From Actinobacillus arthritidis (lineage in GTDB: Bacteria; Pseudomonadota; Gammaproteobacteria; Enterobacterales; Pasteurellaceae), in the NCBI RefSeq assembly GCF_029774155.1, contig NZ_CP103833.1, forward strand, positions 1,612,001-1,676,000: 64,000 nt of DNA, in the 5' to 3' direction. Below the pieces are notes generated by a model. That model saw only the letters and a list, made by a program, of their open reading frames with translations, made no database searches and had not been told where the DNA came from. A program made the translations under genes and the position numbers. Shown here in pieces: positions 28,981 to 38,011 of this stretch. The stretch's first letter is position 1. Each line of letters starts with the position of its first letter.

Positions 28981-29619
28981 ATGAGTAATGAAGTCAATAC
29001 GAAGAAATTGATCGTTGGAACAATTTCATTGCTATGTGCCATTATTTTCTTTGGCGGTTTTGCTAAAGATTTATGGGGTGGGATCTTTGATTACAGTAAA
29101 CTGACCGGACAATTTCCCGAATGGCTAAAAACATCGGGCGGTACAAGTGCCAAAGGCGGATTTATCTTTGCTTTAACATTAGTTCCGAGTGTGATGTTAG
29201 CATTAGGATTTGTCGCGATTTTTGAACACTTCGGGGCATTATTAGCCGCATCCAAATGGCTAAGTCCGATTTTAAAACCGCTGATGGGTATTCCCGGTGT
29301 TTGTTCCATTTCTTTAATTGCCAGTACGCAAAGTACCGATGCCGGTAGTTCCACTACTCGCCTCCTACGCAACGAAAATCAAATTAGTCATAAAGAATTA
29401 CTGATTTTTGCCGCATTCCAATTTAGTGCCGGTGCGTTCTTAACCAATTTTCTTTCTTCTTTCGCCCCGTTATTATTAATTACCGATAAAGCCGGTAGTG
29501 TCGCACCGCTTTCAATCGCAATGTGCTTAGGCATTATTTTCCTGTTTAAAATATTCGGGGCAAATCTAATGCGTCTGTATGTAAAAAAATTCGTTAAAGA
29601 TGATGAGGTGGGTGTATGA
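28981..29619 (+). CDS. yjiH: YjiH family membrane protein (SpmA-like half)
   Basis: 212-residue multi-pass membrane protein related to E. coli YjiH and the nucleoside-recognition/Gate domain family (SpmA side). It shows the conserved ASTQSTDAGSSTTRLLRN segment and SAGAFLTNFLSSFAPL. A good ribosome binding site (AGGAGAG) precedes the ATG. It overlaps yjiG (ATGA). A perfect CRP site lies upstream, and an M20 peptidase ends the operon, which suggests uptake and cleavage of a peptide-like or N-acyl substrate. Substrate unknown. Confidence 0.82.
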   Translation: MSNEVNTKKLIVGTISLLCAIIFFGGFAKDLWGGIFDYSKLTGQFPEWLKTSGGTSAKGGFIFALTLVPSVMLALGFVAIFEHFGALLAASKWLSPILKPLMGIPGVCSISLIASTQSTDAGSSTTRLLRNENQISHKELLIFAAFQFSAGAFLTNFLSSFAPLLLITDKAGSVAPLSIAMCLGIIFLFKIFGANLMRLYVKKFVKDDEVGV

Positions 29620-30082
29620 ATAACAGCAACGACAACAAATTAGTCACCGACGTATTTATCGAAGGGGCAAGAAAAGGGTGGAATATTGCGATAACCAGTA
29701 CCATTCCGAATGTGTTAATGGCATTTGTCATTATTTATGTACTCAACGCATCAGGATTACTAAAACTGCTTGGTGAATATATCGGATTTATTATGGCACC
29801 TCTCGGATTACCCGGCGAATCAATAGCGGTATTTTTAGCGAGCATTTCTAAGTTGGGGCGGTGCTTGCCGGTGTGTTAGTTGCCTTAGTGCAAGAAGGTA
29901 CATTAAACGCACAGCATATCGCTATCTTATTACCGGGTATGGCACTTGTCGGTTCGACTGTGCAATATATGGGACGTGTTTTAGGCGTATTAGGCGTTCC
30001 CGGTAGACACTATCTCGTATTATTCGGTATCTGTATTGTCAATGCTTATTTAGCGATGTTATTAATGAGATTTATCGTCTAA
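29616..30082 (+). pseudogene. yjiG: YjiG family membrane protein (SpmB-like half), two frameshifts
   Basis: Partner of YjiH in a two-subunit membrane protein. The frame breaks twice within 30 bp: an extra base in GCGAGCA at 29838-29844 and another in TGCTTGC at 29862-29868. Removing both yields VFLA(A/S)FLSWGGAAGVLVALVQEG, which aligns residue for residue with E. coli YjiG (VLLAALMSMGGAVGVAASL), and a 154-residue protein. Both sites share the motif found at other indels in this window. It is probably intact in the living organism. Followed after 16 bp by the M20 peptidase gene. Confidence 0.78.
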
Positions 30083-30098
30083 TCAGGAGTAAATTATT

Positions 30099-31226
30099 AT
30101 GCAAAACAGTCAATTAAATGATTTTCTTAATGAATTAAAAACCATTACGGATATTGAAAGCCCTGCATCTCATATTTGCGGTGTAAATCAAGTTGCCGAC
30201 TGGTTTATTCAAAAAGCAGAAAAGCTTGGACTTTCTCACAAAAAGCTCCCGATGAATAGTGATAACGTTGCCGATTGTTTACTCATTAGCAATAATCCCG
30301 ATGCGGAACAATTCGATATTTTGTTTATCGCTCATATGGATACAGTTTTTCCAGTCGGTACAGCAAACGATGTACCGTTTACCAATAACGGAGAAAGAAT
30401 TAATGCTTTGGGCGTTATCGATGACAAATCCGGTGCATTGCTGAGTTTTTATGTTTTACAGGAACTGGATTTAACTAAATATAATATTGCGGTTTACCTA
30501 AATTCTCACGAAGAGATCGGATCTACCTATGCCAAAGACAGTATTCGTGAATATGCCCGTAAAGCCAAATATTGTTTTGTGATGGAGCCAGCTAGAGAAG
30601 ACGGTTCAATGGTAGCAACTAGAAAAGGGGTCATTACCTATAAGATTGATTTTCACGGTGTCGTCGCTCATGCGGGTAATAATCCGGAAAGAGGTCGTTC
30701 TGCATTAGTTGAAGCGGCTAATTTTATTGTCGAATTTTCAAAATTAAACGATTTTGAAATCGGGCATACCTTTAACTGCGTCATCAATAATGGTGGCAAT
30801 GCACATAATGTCATTGCCGATTTTGCCTCATTGACAATCGAAATGCGTTACCGATTACCATCTTCTCTCGAATACTTTGAACAACACTTACAACGTGTAC
30901 TGGGCAATCCTTTTGTTGAGGGTGTAACGTCTAACAAAGTATTAATAAACAGCGAAGCCCCCATGATTGATGAAGTAAATTTACCAAAAGTAAAACAAAT
31001 CTTTGACGAAGTAGGTAAACAGCTTCACTATCCAATCAAATGGGTCGATGCAGGAGGTTTAAGTGACGGCAATATCGCCGCCTCAGCCGGTTGCTTAACC
31101 ATTGACGGGTTAGGACCTACCGGCGGTAATATGCATGCAAAAACCGAATATTTAGAGGTAGATTCGATTGTTCCTAAATGTAATTTAGTCGTTGCCGTCA
31201 TTAAACATTTATTTAATGATCATTAA
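30099..31226 (+). CDS. M20 family metallopeptidase (carboxypeptidase G2-like)
   Basis: 375-residue zinc peptidase or amidase of the M20 family. Metal ligands appear in order: HMDTVF (about 83), VIDDKSGA (about 111), SHEEIGS with the catalytic/ligand Glu pair (about 144), a Glu in VMEPAR, and a C-terminal His in GNMHAKTEYL. The dimerisation-domain HGVVAHAGNNPERGRSA is typical. No signal peptide, so cytoplasmic. Third gene of the CRP-controlled yjiH-yjiG unit; it probably hydrolyses the compound imported or handled by the YjiHG pair, perhaps an aminoacyl- or glutamyl-conjugate. Confidence 0.87.
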   Translation: MQNSQLNDFLNELKTITDIESPASHICGVNQVADWFIQKAEKLGLSHKKLPMNSDNVADCLLISNNPDAEQFDILFIAHMDTVFPVGTANDVPFTNNGERINALGVIDDKSGALLSFYVLQELDLTKYNIAVYLNSHEEIGSTYAKDSIREYARKAKYCFVMEPAREDGSMVATRKGVITYKIDFHGVVAHAGNNPERGRSALVEAANFIVEFSKLNDFEIGHTFNCVINNGGNAHNVIADFASLTIEMRYRLPSSLEYFEQHLQRVLGNPFVEGVTSNKVLINSEAPMIDEVNLPKVKQIFDEVGKQLHYPIKWVDAGGLSDGNIAASAGCLTIDGLGPTGGNMHAKTEYLEVDSIVPKCNLVVAVIKHLFNDH

Positions 31227-31231
31227 TCAAT

Positions 31232-31268
31232 AAAAAATCAGCCTACAAATTCCTATTTTTGTAGGCTA
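31232..31268. terminator. Terminator between the M20 peptidase and tag
   Basis: AGCCTACAAA ... TTTGTAGGCT with A run on the left and T-rich right flank, between convergent genes. Confidence 0.82.
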
Positions 31269-31277
31269 ATCCTTTTA

Positions 31278-31847
31278 TCATTTCTTCGTACGCTTACAAA
31301 AACAATCATTAAGATGATCATCAACTAATCCCATCGATTGCATAAAAGCGTAACAGGTAGTTTCCCCGACAAATACAAAACCTTTCTTTTTCAATGCCTT
31401 TGACATCGTCGCCGAAACCTCTGTTTTTGCCGGTAAGGCTGATAAATCCGGTACATCATTAATTTGCGGTTTACCACCTACAAATGCCCAAATAAACCGG
31501 CTGAAATCTTCTCCATTTGCTTGCATAGCAAGATAAGCCTTCGCATTTTTTACAATCGCTTCCAATTTAGCTCGGTGGCGAATCAAGCCGATATTTTGCA
31601 TAAGTTGCTCAATATCCGATTCCGTCATTTGTGCTATACGCTCCGGATCAAACTGGAAAAATGCCTGACGGTAAGCCTCACGCTTTTTCAACACCGTAAT
31701 CCAAGAAAGCCCGGCTTGTCGCCCTTCCAAACACAGTTGTTCAAATAACTTACGGCTATCAAATTCCGGCTTTCCCCATTCTTGATCGTGATAATTGATA
31801 TAAATTTCACTTTCGCCAACCCAGTCACAACGTGTAACCATTTGCAA
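31278..31847 (-). CDS. tag: DNA-3-methyladenine glycosylase I Tag
   Basis: Base-excision repair enzyme removing 3-methyladenine from DNA. The N-terminal CDWVGESEIYINYHDQEWG and LFEQLCLEGRQAGLSW are hallmarks, and the C-terminal zinc-binding residues are visible (Cys and His in DDHLNDCFC together with N-terminal Cys). It has 189 residues, as in E. coli. Either ATG 31847 or 31841 could be used. An uptake-signal-like inverted repeat lies just upstream, between it and the hypothetical gene. Confidence 0.94.
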   Translation of the reverse strand: MQMVTRCDWVGESEIYINYHDQEWGKPEFDSRKLFEQLCLEGRQAGLSWITVLKKREAYRQAFFQFDPERIAQMTESDIEQLMQNIGLIRHRAKLEAIVKNAKAYLAMQANGEDFSRFIWAFVGGKPQINDVPDLSALPAKTEVSATMSKALKKKGFVFVGETTCYAFMQSMGLVDDHLNDCFCKRTKK

Positions 31848-31893
31848 TTTTCCTCACAAAAATGACCGCTTATCAAATAATAAGCGGGCTAAT

Positions 31894-32256
31894 TTATAAA
31901 TAAATTTTCCAACCTTCGGCAAGTTTCATTAATCGGATTTGATTATCCTTTGATAAATATCCGCCTTTGACCGCATCTAAAATTATGCCTTGCGGTAAAT
32001 TTGCTGAAAATAGTTCCGCTTGAGCTTTATCTTCGGATAAAACAACATAAATCGCCAAATCCTGATTTACAGGATCAGCTAAACGAAGATTCGCCAGCTT
32101 GAAAGGTTGTATACATTCTTTCTGCAAAAATGAGTAACTGAAACCGTTCGATGATAAGCAGTCGTACTTATCTCGTTTTACACAGATACTTTCTTGGTTA
32201 ACTTCACAAGAAGCCAGAAAGCCAATAAATCCGCTGATGAGTAATAATGTTCGCAT
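31894..32256 (-). CDS. Hypothetical lipoprotein-like protein
   Basis: 120-residue protein not recognised. The N-terminus MRTLLLISGFIGFLASCEVN is a short signal peptide ending in a lipobox-like LASC, so it is probably an outer-membrane or periplasmic lipoprotein. Several further cysteines (CVKRDKYDC, KEC) may form disulfides. No other domain can be seen. It lies between nlpD and tag on the same strand, separated from nlpD by an inverted uptake-signal hairpin. Confidence 0.65.
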   Translation of the reverse strand: MRTLLLISGFIGFLASCEVNQESICVKRDKYDCLSSNGFSYSFLQKECIQPFKLANLRLADPVNQDLAIYVVLSEDKAQAELFSANLPQGIILDAVKGGYLSKDNQIRLMKLAEGWKIYL

Positions 32257-32271
32257 TGTAAAAAATTGATG

Positions 32272-32310
32272 AAAAAAGACCGCTTATTAGCACTCACAAG
32301 CGGTCATATT
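32272..32310. terminator. Inverted uptake-signal hairpin between nlpD and the hypothetical lipoprotein
   Basis: GACCGCTT ... AAGCGGTC around a 12-base loop; right copy is the full core ACAAGCGGT on the plus strand. It probably terminates nlpD transcripts. Confidence 0.65.
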
Positions 32311-32324
32311 TTAGCTAAAAATTA

Positions 32325-33550
32325 CTATTTTTTCGGTAAATAACGTGTTGGATCAATCGATTTACCTTTGTAACGAATTTCAAAGTGAAGTTTGTTACTA
32401 TTTGTACCGGTACTCCCCATTTTCGCAATCGTTTCACCTGCACTAACGTTATCTTGCTCATCAACCTTGATACTATCGTTATGTGCATAAGCACTCAAGA
32501 AGTCATCATTATGTTTAATGATAATCAAGTTACCGTAGCCTTCTAAAGCATTACCAGCATAAACGACTTTCCCTGCCGCCGCTTTTACGTCTTGACCTTT
32601 AGAGCCGGCAATATCAATACCTTTGTTTCCGCCTTCCGCAACAGAGAAACCTGATATGACACGACCGGCTGTCGGCCATTGCCATTTAATATTCGAGGCT
32701 GGTGTAGCCACCGTATTTGATCGGGAAGAAGTTGGTGAATCTGCTGTAGTTGCACGTATAGCCGGTGCTGCCAGCGCAGTGGTTGCCACAACACCTGTCG
32801 CCACAGTAGCAGGATTACCTACGGAGGCACGAATACCATTATTCGCAACAGGCACAGAAGCGGCACCTGCTCCGGCTTTTACCGGGCCGGTAATATTACC
32901 GTCTGACGCATAAGTCGTACCGTTTGCACCTTGTTGATAGGTAATTTGCGGTTCAACCGGCACCGTCACTTTTTCTTCAACTGTGACGGTTTCAGTAGCC
33001 GATTTACCGGTTTTTAATTTTTGTCCTACAGTTAATTGATAAGGCTCACTCATATTATTTAATGAGGCAATCTCTTTAACATCTTTGCCGATAATATAAG
33101 CGATTAAGAACATTGTATCGCCTTTACGTACCGTATAAGTCGAACCGTCATAGAAGCCTTTTTGAATCTGGCTGTATACCGGGGCATTATTCGCATCACG
33201 AGGAATCTCAAAGTTCTGATTTACTTTTTTCTCTACGGTTTTGGTTTTTTCACCACTTTGGTCGTTGTTTGCGGTTGACTTGGCTGTTCCGTAATGACCG
33301 GATTGGTTACGGCTGGTTGAGAAGCTACCGGTGTAGCGACCGGTGCTGATCCCATTGAACTTGGCATAGATACCGGTTGAATATCAGATTGCCAACCATA
33401 AGTTGTCGGTGCAGTACCCGAAACAGGTCGCATCACACCGGGGCTTAATTCGGTACTATCTGTTGCACTCACAACCGGTGCCGGAGCATTTGAACTACAC
33501 GCCGTTAAAATTAACGTTGCTAAAGGTAATAAAAGAAACGATTTATTCAT
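32325..33550 (-). pseudogene. nlpD: NlpD/LppB lipoprotein with LysM and M23 domains, frameshifted
   Basis: Outer-membrane lipoprotein that activates the cell-division amidase (AmiC-type). The signal peptide ends in LTACSS; a low-complexity linker follows, then LysM (STYTVRKGDTMFLIAYIIGK) and a degenerate M23/LytM domain (NKGIDIAGSKGQDVKAAAG, LHFEIRYKGKSIDPTRYL) missing the usual zinc ligands, as expected for an activator. The frame breaks at a run of six As near 33243-33255: one A is missing, and restoring it gives VVKKTKTVEKKVNQNFEIP and 408 residues. The ATG at 33550 is preferred over a TTG at 33571. It ends a truD-surE-yqaA-lipoprotein run. Confidence 0.87.
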
Positions 33551-33577
33551 TTTGTCATTGGTCCTTTTCAAAATAAG

Positions 33578-33775
33578 TTACTTAGTCATTGATGACGGCA
33601 TTGGTGCAGATTCGACTTCAGAAGGCCAACTATAACTACCTTCTGCCGCACCGGAACCAGATACCGGTCGCATAATGCCCGGTGCTAATTGTGAGTCATC
33701 ACTTACCGTTGCTTGATTCGAACTACACGCGGTTAAACTAAGTAATAAAGCAGTTAAACATAATACTTTTTTCAT
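33578..33775 (-). CDS. Short NlpD-like lipoprotein, N-terminal part only
   Basis: 65-residue lipoprotein (LSLTACSSN lipobox). Its mature part, LAPGIMRPVSGSG ... SWPSEVESAPMPSSM, closely parallels the start of the neighbouring NlpD (LSPGVMRPVSGTAP ... WQSDIQPVSMPSSM). It has no LysM or peptidase domain. It therefore looks like a truncated tandem duplicate of nlpD kept as a free-standing gene; it has its own signal peptide and lies 28 bp upstream of nlpD. Function unknown. Confidence 0.78.
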   Translation of the reverse strand: MKKVLCLTALLLSLTACSSNQATVSDDSQLAPGIMRPVSGSGAAEGSYSWPSEVESAPMPSSMTK

Positions 33776-33804
33776 TTCACTTTCCTAAATCTATAAACGA
33801 ATAA

Positions 33805-33833
33805 AACGACAGTCGTTATTTACGGCTGTCGTT
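33805..33833 (-). terminator. Hairpin after the LysM lipoprotein gene
   Basis: AACGACAG ... CTGTCGTT stem followed on the minus strand by TTTTA, between the two lipoprotein genes; a weak terminator or processing site. Confidence 0.5.
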
Positions 33834-33855
33834 AAATAAATAATGGAATCAATAT

Positions 33856-34408
33856 TTATCTTACACGTAACACCTGACCAACTGATAACCTCGTCGTGGT
33901 ACTAATATTATTTAATGCTTGCAATTTGTGCCGGAGTTTGACCGGTTAAATAGGAAATAAGGAACATTGTATCGCTTTTCCCTACCGTATAACTACTCCC
34001 AGTGTAACAACCTTTTGTAATTTGTGCATAAATTGGTGCACCAGCAGAATCTCTTACTACTTGGCAATTACCTAGCGTTTCCGATTGAGCATTATAATTT
34101 GGTACAGTAACTTGTTGTACAGGCTGTTGCACATTATTGTCACTGTTCTGCACATTATTATAAGCGACCTGTCCATTTCTATAAGTGCTTTGCCCAATAG
34201 TTTGAGTCGGTGCGGATGACATTGATGCCGGCATTTCTGCTGATTGAATCACATCAGATGATTGCCAACTCGGTACAGCCGGTGCAGACGATATACCGCT
34301 AGAATTTACATCTGTTACCTCCGCCCCCTCTGATGAAGAAGATGAACACGCTGATAATATCAGTGAAGCTGAAACCACTAATGGAAATAAAAGAAATGAC
34401 TTTTTCAT
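33856..34408 (-). pseudogene. NlpD-like LysM lipoprotein without M23 domain, frameshifted at the end
   Basis: Lipoprotein with signal peptide and lipobox (LILSACSS), a Ser/Gln/Asn-rich linker, and a C-terminal LysM module (SSYTVGKSDTMFLISYLTG). The written frame ends at 33908. One extra base in GCAAGCA (minus strand, 33916-33922) hides the LysM end, A(A/S)LNNISTTTRLSVGQVLRVR, which would stop at 33856 and give 183 residues. Linker motifs (WQSSDVIQSAEMPASM) resemble the two downstream lipoproteins, so three related genes lie in tandem. It probably binds peptidoglycan; no peptidase domain. Confidence 0.78.
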
Positions 34409-34419
34409 TTTAATATCCT

Positions 34420-35004
34420 TTATTTAAATAATTGATATGCGATATAAGCTAAGACTGCCACGGCAATCGTTCCCCAACCGATCAGCTCAATAGAGCGACG
34501 AATTTTTTCTGCATATTTTTCTCCGCCCCACGCTGAAAGTTTTGCCACCAAAGCAAAACGAGCAAAACGAGAAATCGGCGCAGTAATCACGAATGGGAAA
34601 AATGCCATTTGCATTACACCGGCACAGATTGTAAACACTTTATACGGAATTGGCGAGAAGCCGGCTAAGAAAACTACTGCAACGCCCCATGTTTCAAACC
34701 AAGCCTTTGCTTTATCAAAGTTAGCTTGCATTCCCCAATCGGTAATTAATCCTTGCACCCACTCAAATGCGTATAAACCGATAAAGTAACCAATAATACC
34801 GCCAAGTACAGAAGCAATCGTAGTATAAATCGCATAACGCATCGCATTTTGCGGTTTACTCATCGACATCGGGATCAACATCACATCCGGTGGAATTGGG
34901 AAGAAAATCGCCTCAATAAAACTCACAAAGCTAAGCCAAAAGCCGGCAAAGCGGTGCTTTGACCATTCCATGGTTTTATCATAAATCGGACCGAATAATT
35001 TCAT
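34420..35004 (-). CDS. yqaA: YqaA family membrane protein (DedA-like/VTT domain)
   Basis: 194-residue inner-membrane protein of the YqaA/DedA superfamily. The N-terminal motif SFIEAIFFPIPPDVMLIPM and FLAGFSPIPYKVFTICAG are the two conserved re-entrant segments. DedA-family proteins are implicated in lipid carrier flipping or membrane homeostasis. Its ATG overlaps the surE stop (TAATG), so it is coupled to surE. Order truD-surE-yqaA-nlpD replaces the enterobacterial truD-surE-pcm-nlpD. Confidence 0.88.
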   Translation of the reverse strand: MKLFGPIYDKTMEWSKHRFAGFWLSFVSFIEAIFFPIPPDVMLIPMSMSKPQNAMRYAIYTTIASVLGGIIGYFIGLYAFEWVQGLITDWGMQANFDKAKAWFETWGVAVVFLAGFSPIPYKVFTICAGVMQMAFFPFVITAPISRFARFALVAKLSAWGGEKYAEKIRRSIELIGWGTIAVAVLAYIAYQLFK

Positions 35005-35768
35005 TAAAAAATATCCTTTAATGTTTGAATAGAATAATGTGCCGTCATATCTGCTTGAATCGGGGTAATCGAAACATAATCATTTGCCAAGGCATAGAAA
35101 TCTGTTCCCTCAGTCGCATCAACCGGTACACCGTTTGCTCCGAGCCAATAAATGGTCGAACCACGAGGATCTTCTCGCTTTACAATTTCGGTAGCCAGTG
35201 AACGATTCCCTAAACGAGTTACCATCACACCTTTTACTTGTTCGTAAGGTAAATCCGGTACATTAATATTTAAAATCTGGCGTGCAGGTAAAATACCTTT
35301 TTGTACTTTCGGTAATAAATCCAATACGACTTGTCTTGCCGTTTCAAAATGATTATTACCGAATAAATGACCTTCGGATTTTTTACCAACTAATGAAACC
35401 GCCAAACTCGGAAAAGGTAAATGACGACCTTCTAACGCTGCGGCAACAGTTCCCGAATAAACGACATCATCACCTAGATTCGCACCGTGGTTAATGCCTG
35501 AAACGACTAAATCAAATGGCTGTTCAAAAAAACCGTTCAAGGCTAAGTGTACACAATCCGCCGGCGTGCCTGCAATGACCGTATAATTAAATTCATCAAT
35601 CTGATGCACTCGAATCGGATCCATTAAAGTTAAGCAACTGGATGCAGCACTACGATTACGATCCGGTGCAATTACAGTAACTGAATGCCCTGCCTCACGT
35701 AACGTTTTGGCTAACATTTGAATACCTTGTGCATGATAGCCATCGTCATTACTGATTAAAATATTCAT
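35004..35768 (-). CDS. surE: 5'/3'-nucleotidase SurE
   Basis: Metal-dependent phosphatase acting on nucleoside monophosphates. Metal-binding [14 protein letters not shown] at the N-terminus and the conserved [21 protein letters not shown] appear as contiguous motifs. It has 254 residues, typical. It overlaps truD at its start and yqaA at its end (TAATG both times), which indicates tight translational coupling. Its role in stress survival is known from E. coli. Confidence 0.95.
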   Translation of the reverse strand: MNILISNDDGYHAQGIQMLAKTLREAGHSVTVIAPDRNRSAASSCLTLMDPIRVHQIDEFNYTVIAGTPADCVHLALNGFFEQPFDLVVSGINHGANLGDDVVYSGTVAAALEGRHLPFPSLAVSLVGKKSEGHLFGNNHFETARQVVLDLLPKVQKGILPARQILNINVPDLPYEQVKGVMVTRLGNRSLATEIVKREDPRGSTIYWLGANGVPVDATEGTDFYALANDYVSITPIQADMTAHYSIQTLKDIF

Positions 35769-36781
35769 TATTCTTGTTCCGTTAAGAGAATTAATTCACG
35801 TACCAATGCAGTTGCATAACTACCTGAATCTAAAAAGAATTTAAGGCGTAAGCCTTCAGACTCAAATTGCCATGAAAAGTTTTGCGGTTTACATAACATT
35901 GCACGACGAGCATTTGCCATTCGTTCTTTTTTCATCAAATCAAGCAACACGGAATGACGTTCAACGATCATTTTTTCCGCTTCACAAGCGGTCAATTCTT
36001 GTGATTTTTCACCAATTAACGGTGCAGTTAATAACACATCGCCTGAATCTAAACGCTGTTGTGTTTCCACGATTTCATTTTCATCTACCAGAAAAAAGCT
36101 GTTAGAACCGGCTAATTGCAAATAGTCGCCGACTAAAACTGTCTGAGTTAAACCGTCTGCAATACGTTGTGACACCACTAAATTAAACACTTCGCTACGA
36201 GTCGCCGATAGATAAAAGCTACGTTTTTTGCGATCTTTAACGCTAATTTCACCATTTGCCCAACGTAATGCCTGAGTCAAATTATGTCCGTCACGCCCAA
36301 AACGTTGTTCGGTAAAATAATTCGGGAATCCGACCGCTTGTAACTGGCTTAAACGTTGCTTGAGTTCATCCGATTCACTTACATCACGTAATAACAATTC
36401 AAAATGATTACCGGCTAAACTACCGACTCGAATCTTACGATTATGGCGAGTTACCTCTAAAATCTCTACGCCCTCACATTCAAATTGGGCAAAATCGGGG
36501 GTTTCTTTACCGGCTAAATGCAAACAAAACCATTGTTCGGTCACCGCGTGACGATCTTTAAGCCCAGCATAACTCATATTTTTTGCCGAAATACCGACAA
36601 ACTTCGCTAACTGTTCGCCAACAAATAACGTATTTGCATTAGTCTTACGGATTTTCACTGCGACAAATTCGCCTTCGCCACTAAGCGGATAGCCAAGCTC
36701 TTCCCGTACGATAAAATCAGCAAATTCCACCTTTAATCTGCCCGCTTGCTGTGGTCGCCCTAAGAGATAATTTAATTGCAT
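35768..36781 (-). CDS. truD: tRNA pseudouridine(13) synthase TruD
   Basis: Pseudouridine synthase for U13 of tRNA-Glu. The catalytic motif is [16 protein letters not shown] (Asp near residue 77), and [15 protein letters not shown] is diagnostic of the TruD insertion fold. It has 337 residues, close to E. coli (349). First gene of the truD-surE-yqaA run, only three bases downstream of the type I secretion adaptor, so secretion-locus transcripts probably read into it. Confidence 0.93.
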   Translation of the reverse strand: MQLNYLLGRPQQAGRLKVEFADFIVREELGYPLSGEGEFVAVKIRKTNANTLFVGEQLAKFVGISAKNMSYAGLKDRHAVTEQWFCLHLAGKETPDFAQFECEGVEILEVTRHNRKIRVGSLAGNHFELLLRDVSESDELKQRLSQLQAVGFPNYFTEQRFGRDGHNLTQALRWANGEISVKDRKKRSFYLSATRSEVFNLVVSQRIADGLTQTVLVGDYLQLAGSNSFFLVDENEIVETQQRLDSGDVLLTAPLIGEKSQELTACEAEKMIVERHSVLLDLMKKERMANARRAMLCKPQNFSWQFESEGLRLKFFLDSGSYATALVRELILLTEQE

Positions 36782-36784
36782 ATA

Positions 36785-38011
36785 CTACCTTTCTTGCATC
36801 GCTTGCTTCATTCGAGTAATTGGCTTAATCAGATATTGGAAAATCGTTTTCTCACCGGTACGAATATCCACAATAGCAGTCATACCCGGTGTAATTTCTA
36901 ATGGCTTACCATTCTTATCTTTTAACGTATTTTCATTCGTTTCTACTAAAATACGATAGTAAGATTCATCAGGATTAAGCTTTAACTCACTTGGGCGTCG
37001 TTCATCTTGTAGCGTATCCGGACTCAATAACGTAACCTTTCCTTCTAAACCACCATATAATGAGTAATCATAAGCACTAATTTTTACTAATGCTTCTTGC
37101 CCAGTTCTAATGAAAGCCACATCTTTAGGACTAATATAAGCTTGTACAATTAGCTTCTCGTCGAGCGGTACGATTTCTAAAATATCTTCACCAGCTTGCA
37201 CAACACCGCCAACTGTATTAATTTTAATATTTTTTACCACACCTCTTAATGGCGCTTTAATTTGCGAACGTTCTACTGGGTCAGCTCGCATCGCCATATT
37301 TTCTCTTGCTTGAGCAAGCTCAGATTCCATTTGAACTAACTCACTGCTTGCATCAGCAATATATTTATTTTTACGTTCTGCAATTTGTTGTGCTAAATCA
37401 GCAGACTGCTTTCTACTGCGTAACAGCTCAACCTCTGACATTACGCCTTTCGCGACCATTGGTGAGGTAATGGCAATTTCTCGATCGAGCAATGCCTTAC
37501 TTTGTGCTAAACCACTTACAGCTTCTTTCATTGCTCTTTGGCGAGCAACATAAGTCGCACGCTCTCGTTCTTGAATCTCTTGAGGAATCTCATCATCAAA
37601 CTTTAGTGGCATACCATACGCCTCTGCCTGTAAGCGAGAAACCACGGCACGTAAGTTTAATACCTTAGCTTCACTTTCTCGTAAAATAGCAGAACTTCGA
37701 GTATCGTCTAACACCACTAAAATCTGATCTTTCTCAACAATATCCCCTTCTTTAACTTTCATCTCACGGATAATACCCGGATCAAGGCTTTGTACAATCT
37801 GATCTCGACTGCTTGGGATTACACTACCTTGCCCTCGAGTTACTTCTTCTAATGGGCTGTTGTAAGCCCAAATGATAAAAGCGACAAGGAATACAAAAAA
37901 CAGAATAATAACGGAAAATGTCCCCGTATGCTTTTCCGTTTGCATCGCCGCATTAAGATCATTAATTAATGATAAATCAGCTTGTTTTACCTTTTCTTGA
38001 TTATTTTTCAT
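36785..38011 (-). CDS. LapC/HlyD-type periplasmic adaptor of a type I secretion system
   Basis: Membrane-fusion protein linking the inner-membrane ABC transporter to the outer-membrane channel. A single span lies near residues 36-56 (IILFFVFLVAFIIWAY). A lipoyl/barrel-sandwich half follows (IREMKVKEGDIVEKDQILVV), then a long coiled-coil region (about 100-240) and the second half (PLRGVVKNIKINTVGGVVQA). It has 408 residues. Its ATG lies inside the end of lapB (11-bp overlap). It forms the export channel with the ABC protein and TolC-like protein for the giant adhesin upstream. Intact. Confidence 0.9.
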   Translation of the reverse strand: MKNNQEKVKQADLSLINDLNAAMQTEKHTGTFSVIILFFVFLVAFIIWAYNSPLEEVTRGQGSVIPSSRDQIVQSLDPGIIREMKVKEGDIVEKDQILVVLDDTRSSAILRESEAKVLNLRAVVSRLQAEAYGMPLKFDDEIPQEIQERERATYVARQRAMKEAVSGLAQSKALLDREIAITSPMVAKGVMSEVELLRSRKQSADLAQQIAERKNKYIADASSELVQMESELAQARENMAMRADPVERSQIKAPLRGVVKNIKINTVGGVVQAGEDILEIVPLDEKLIVQAYISPKDVAFIRTGQEALVKISAYDYSLYGGLEGKVTLLSPDTLQDERRPSELKLNPDESYYRILVETNENTLKDKNGKPLEITPGMTAIVDIRTGEKTIFQYLIKPITRMKQAMQER

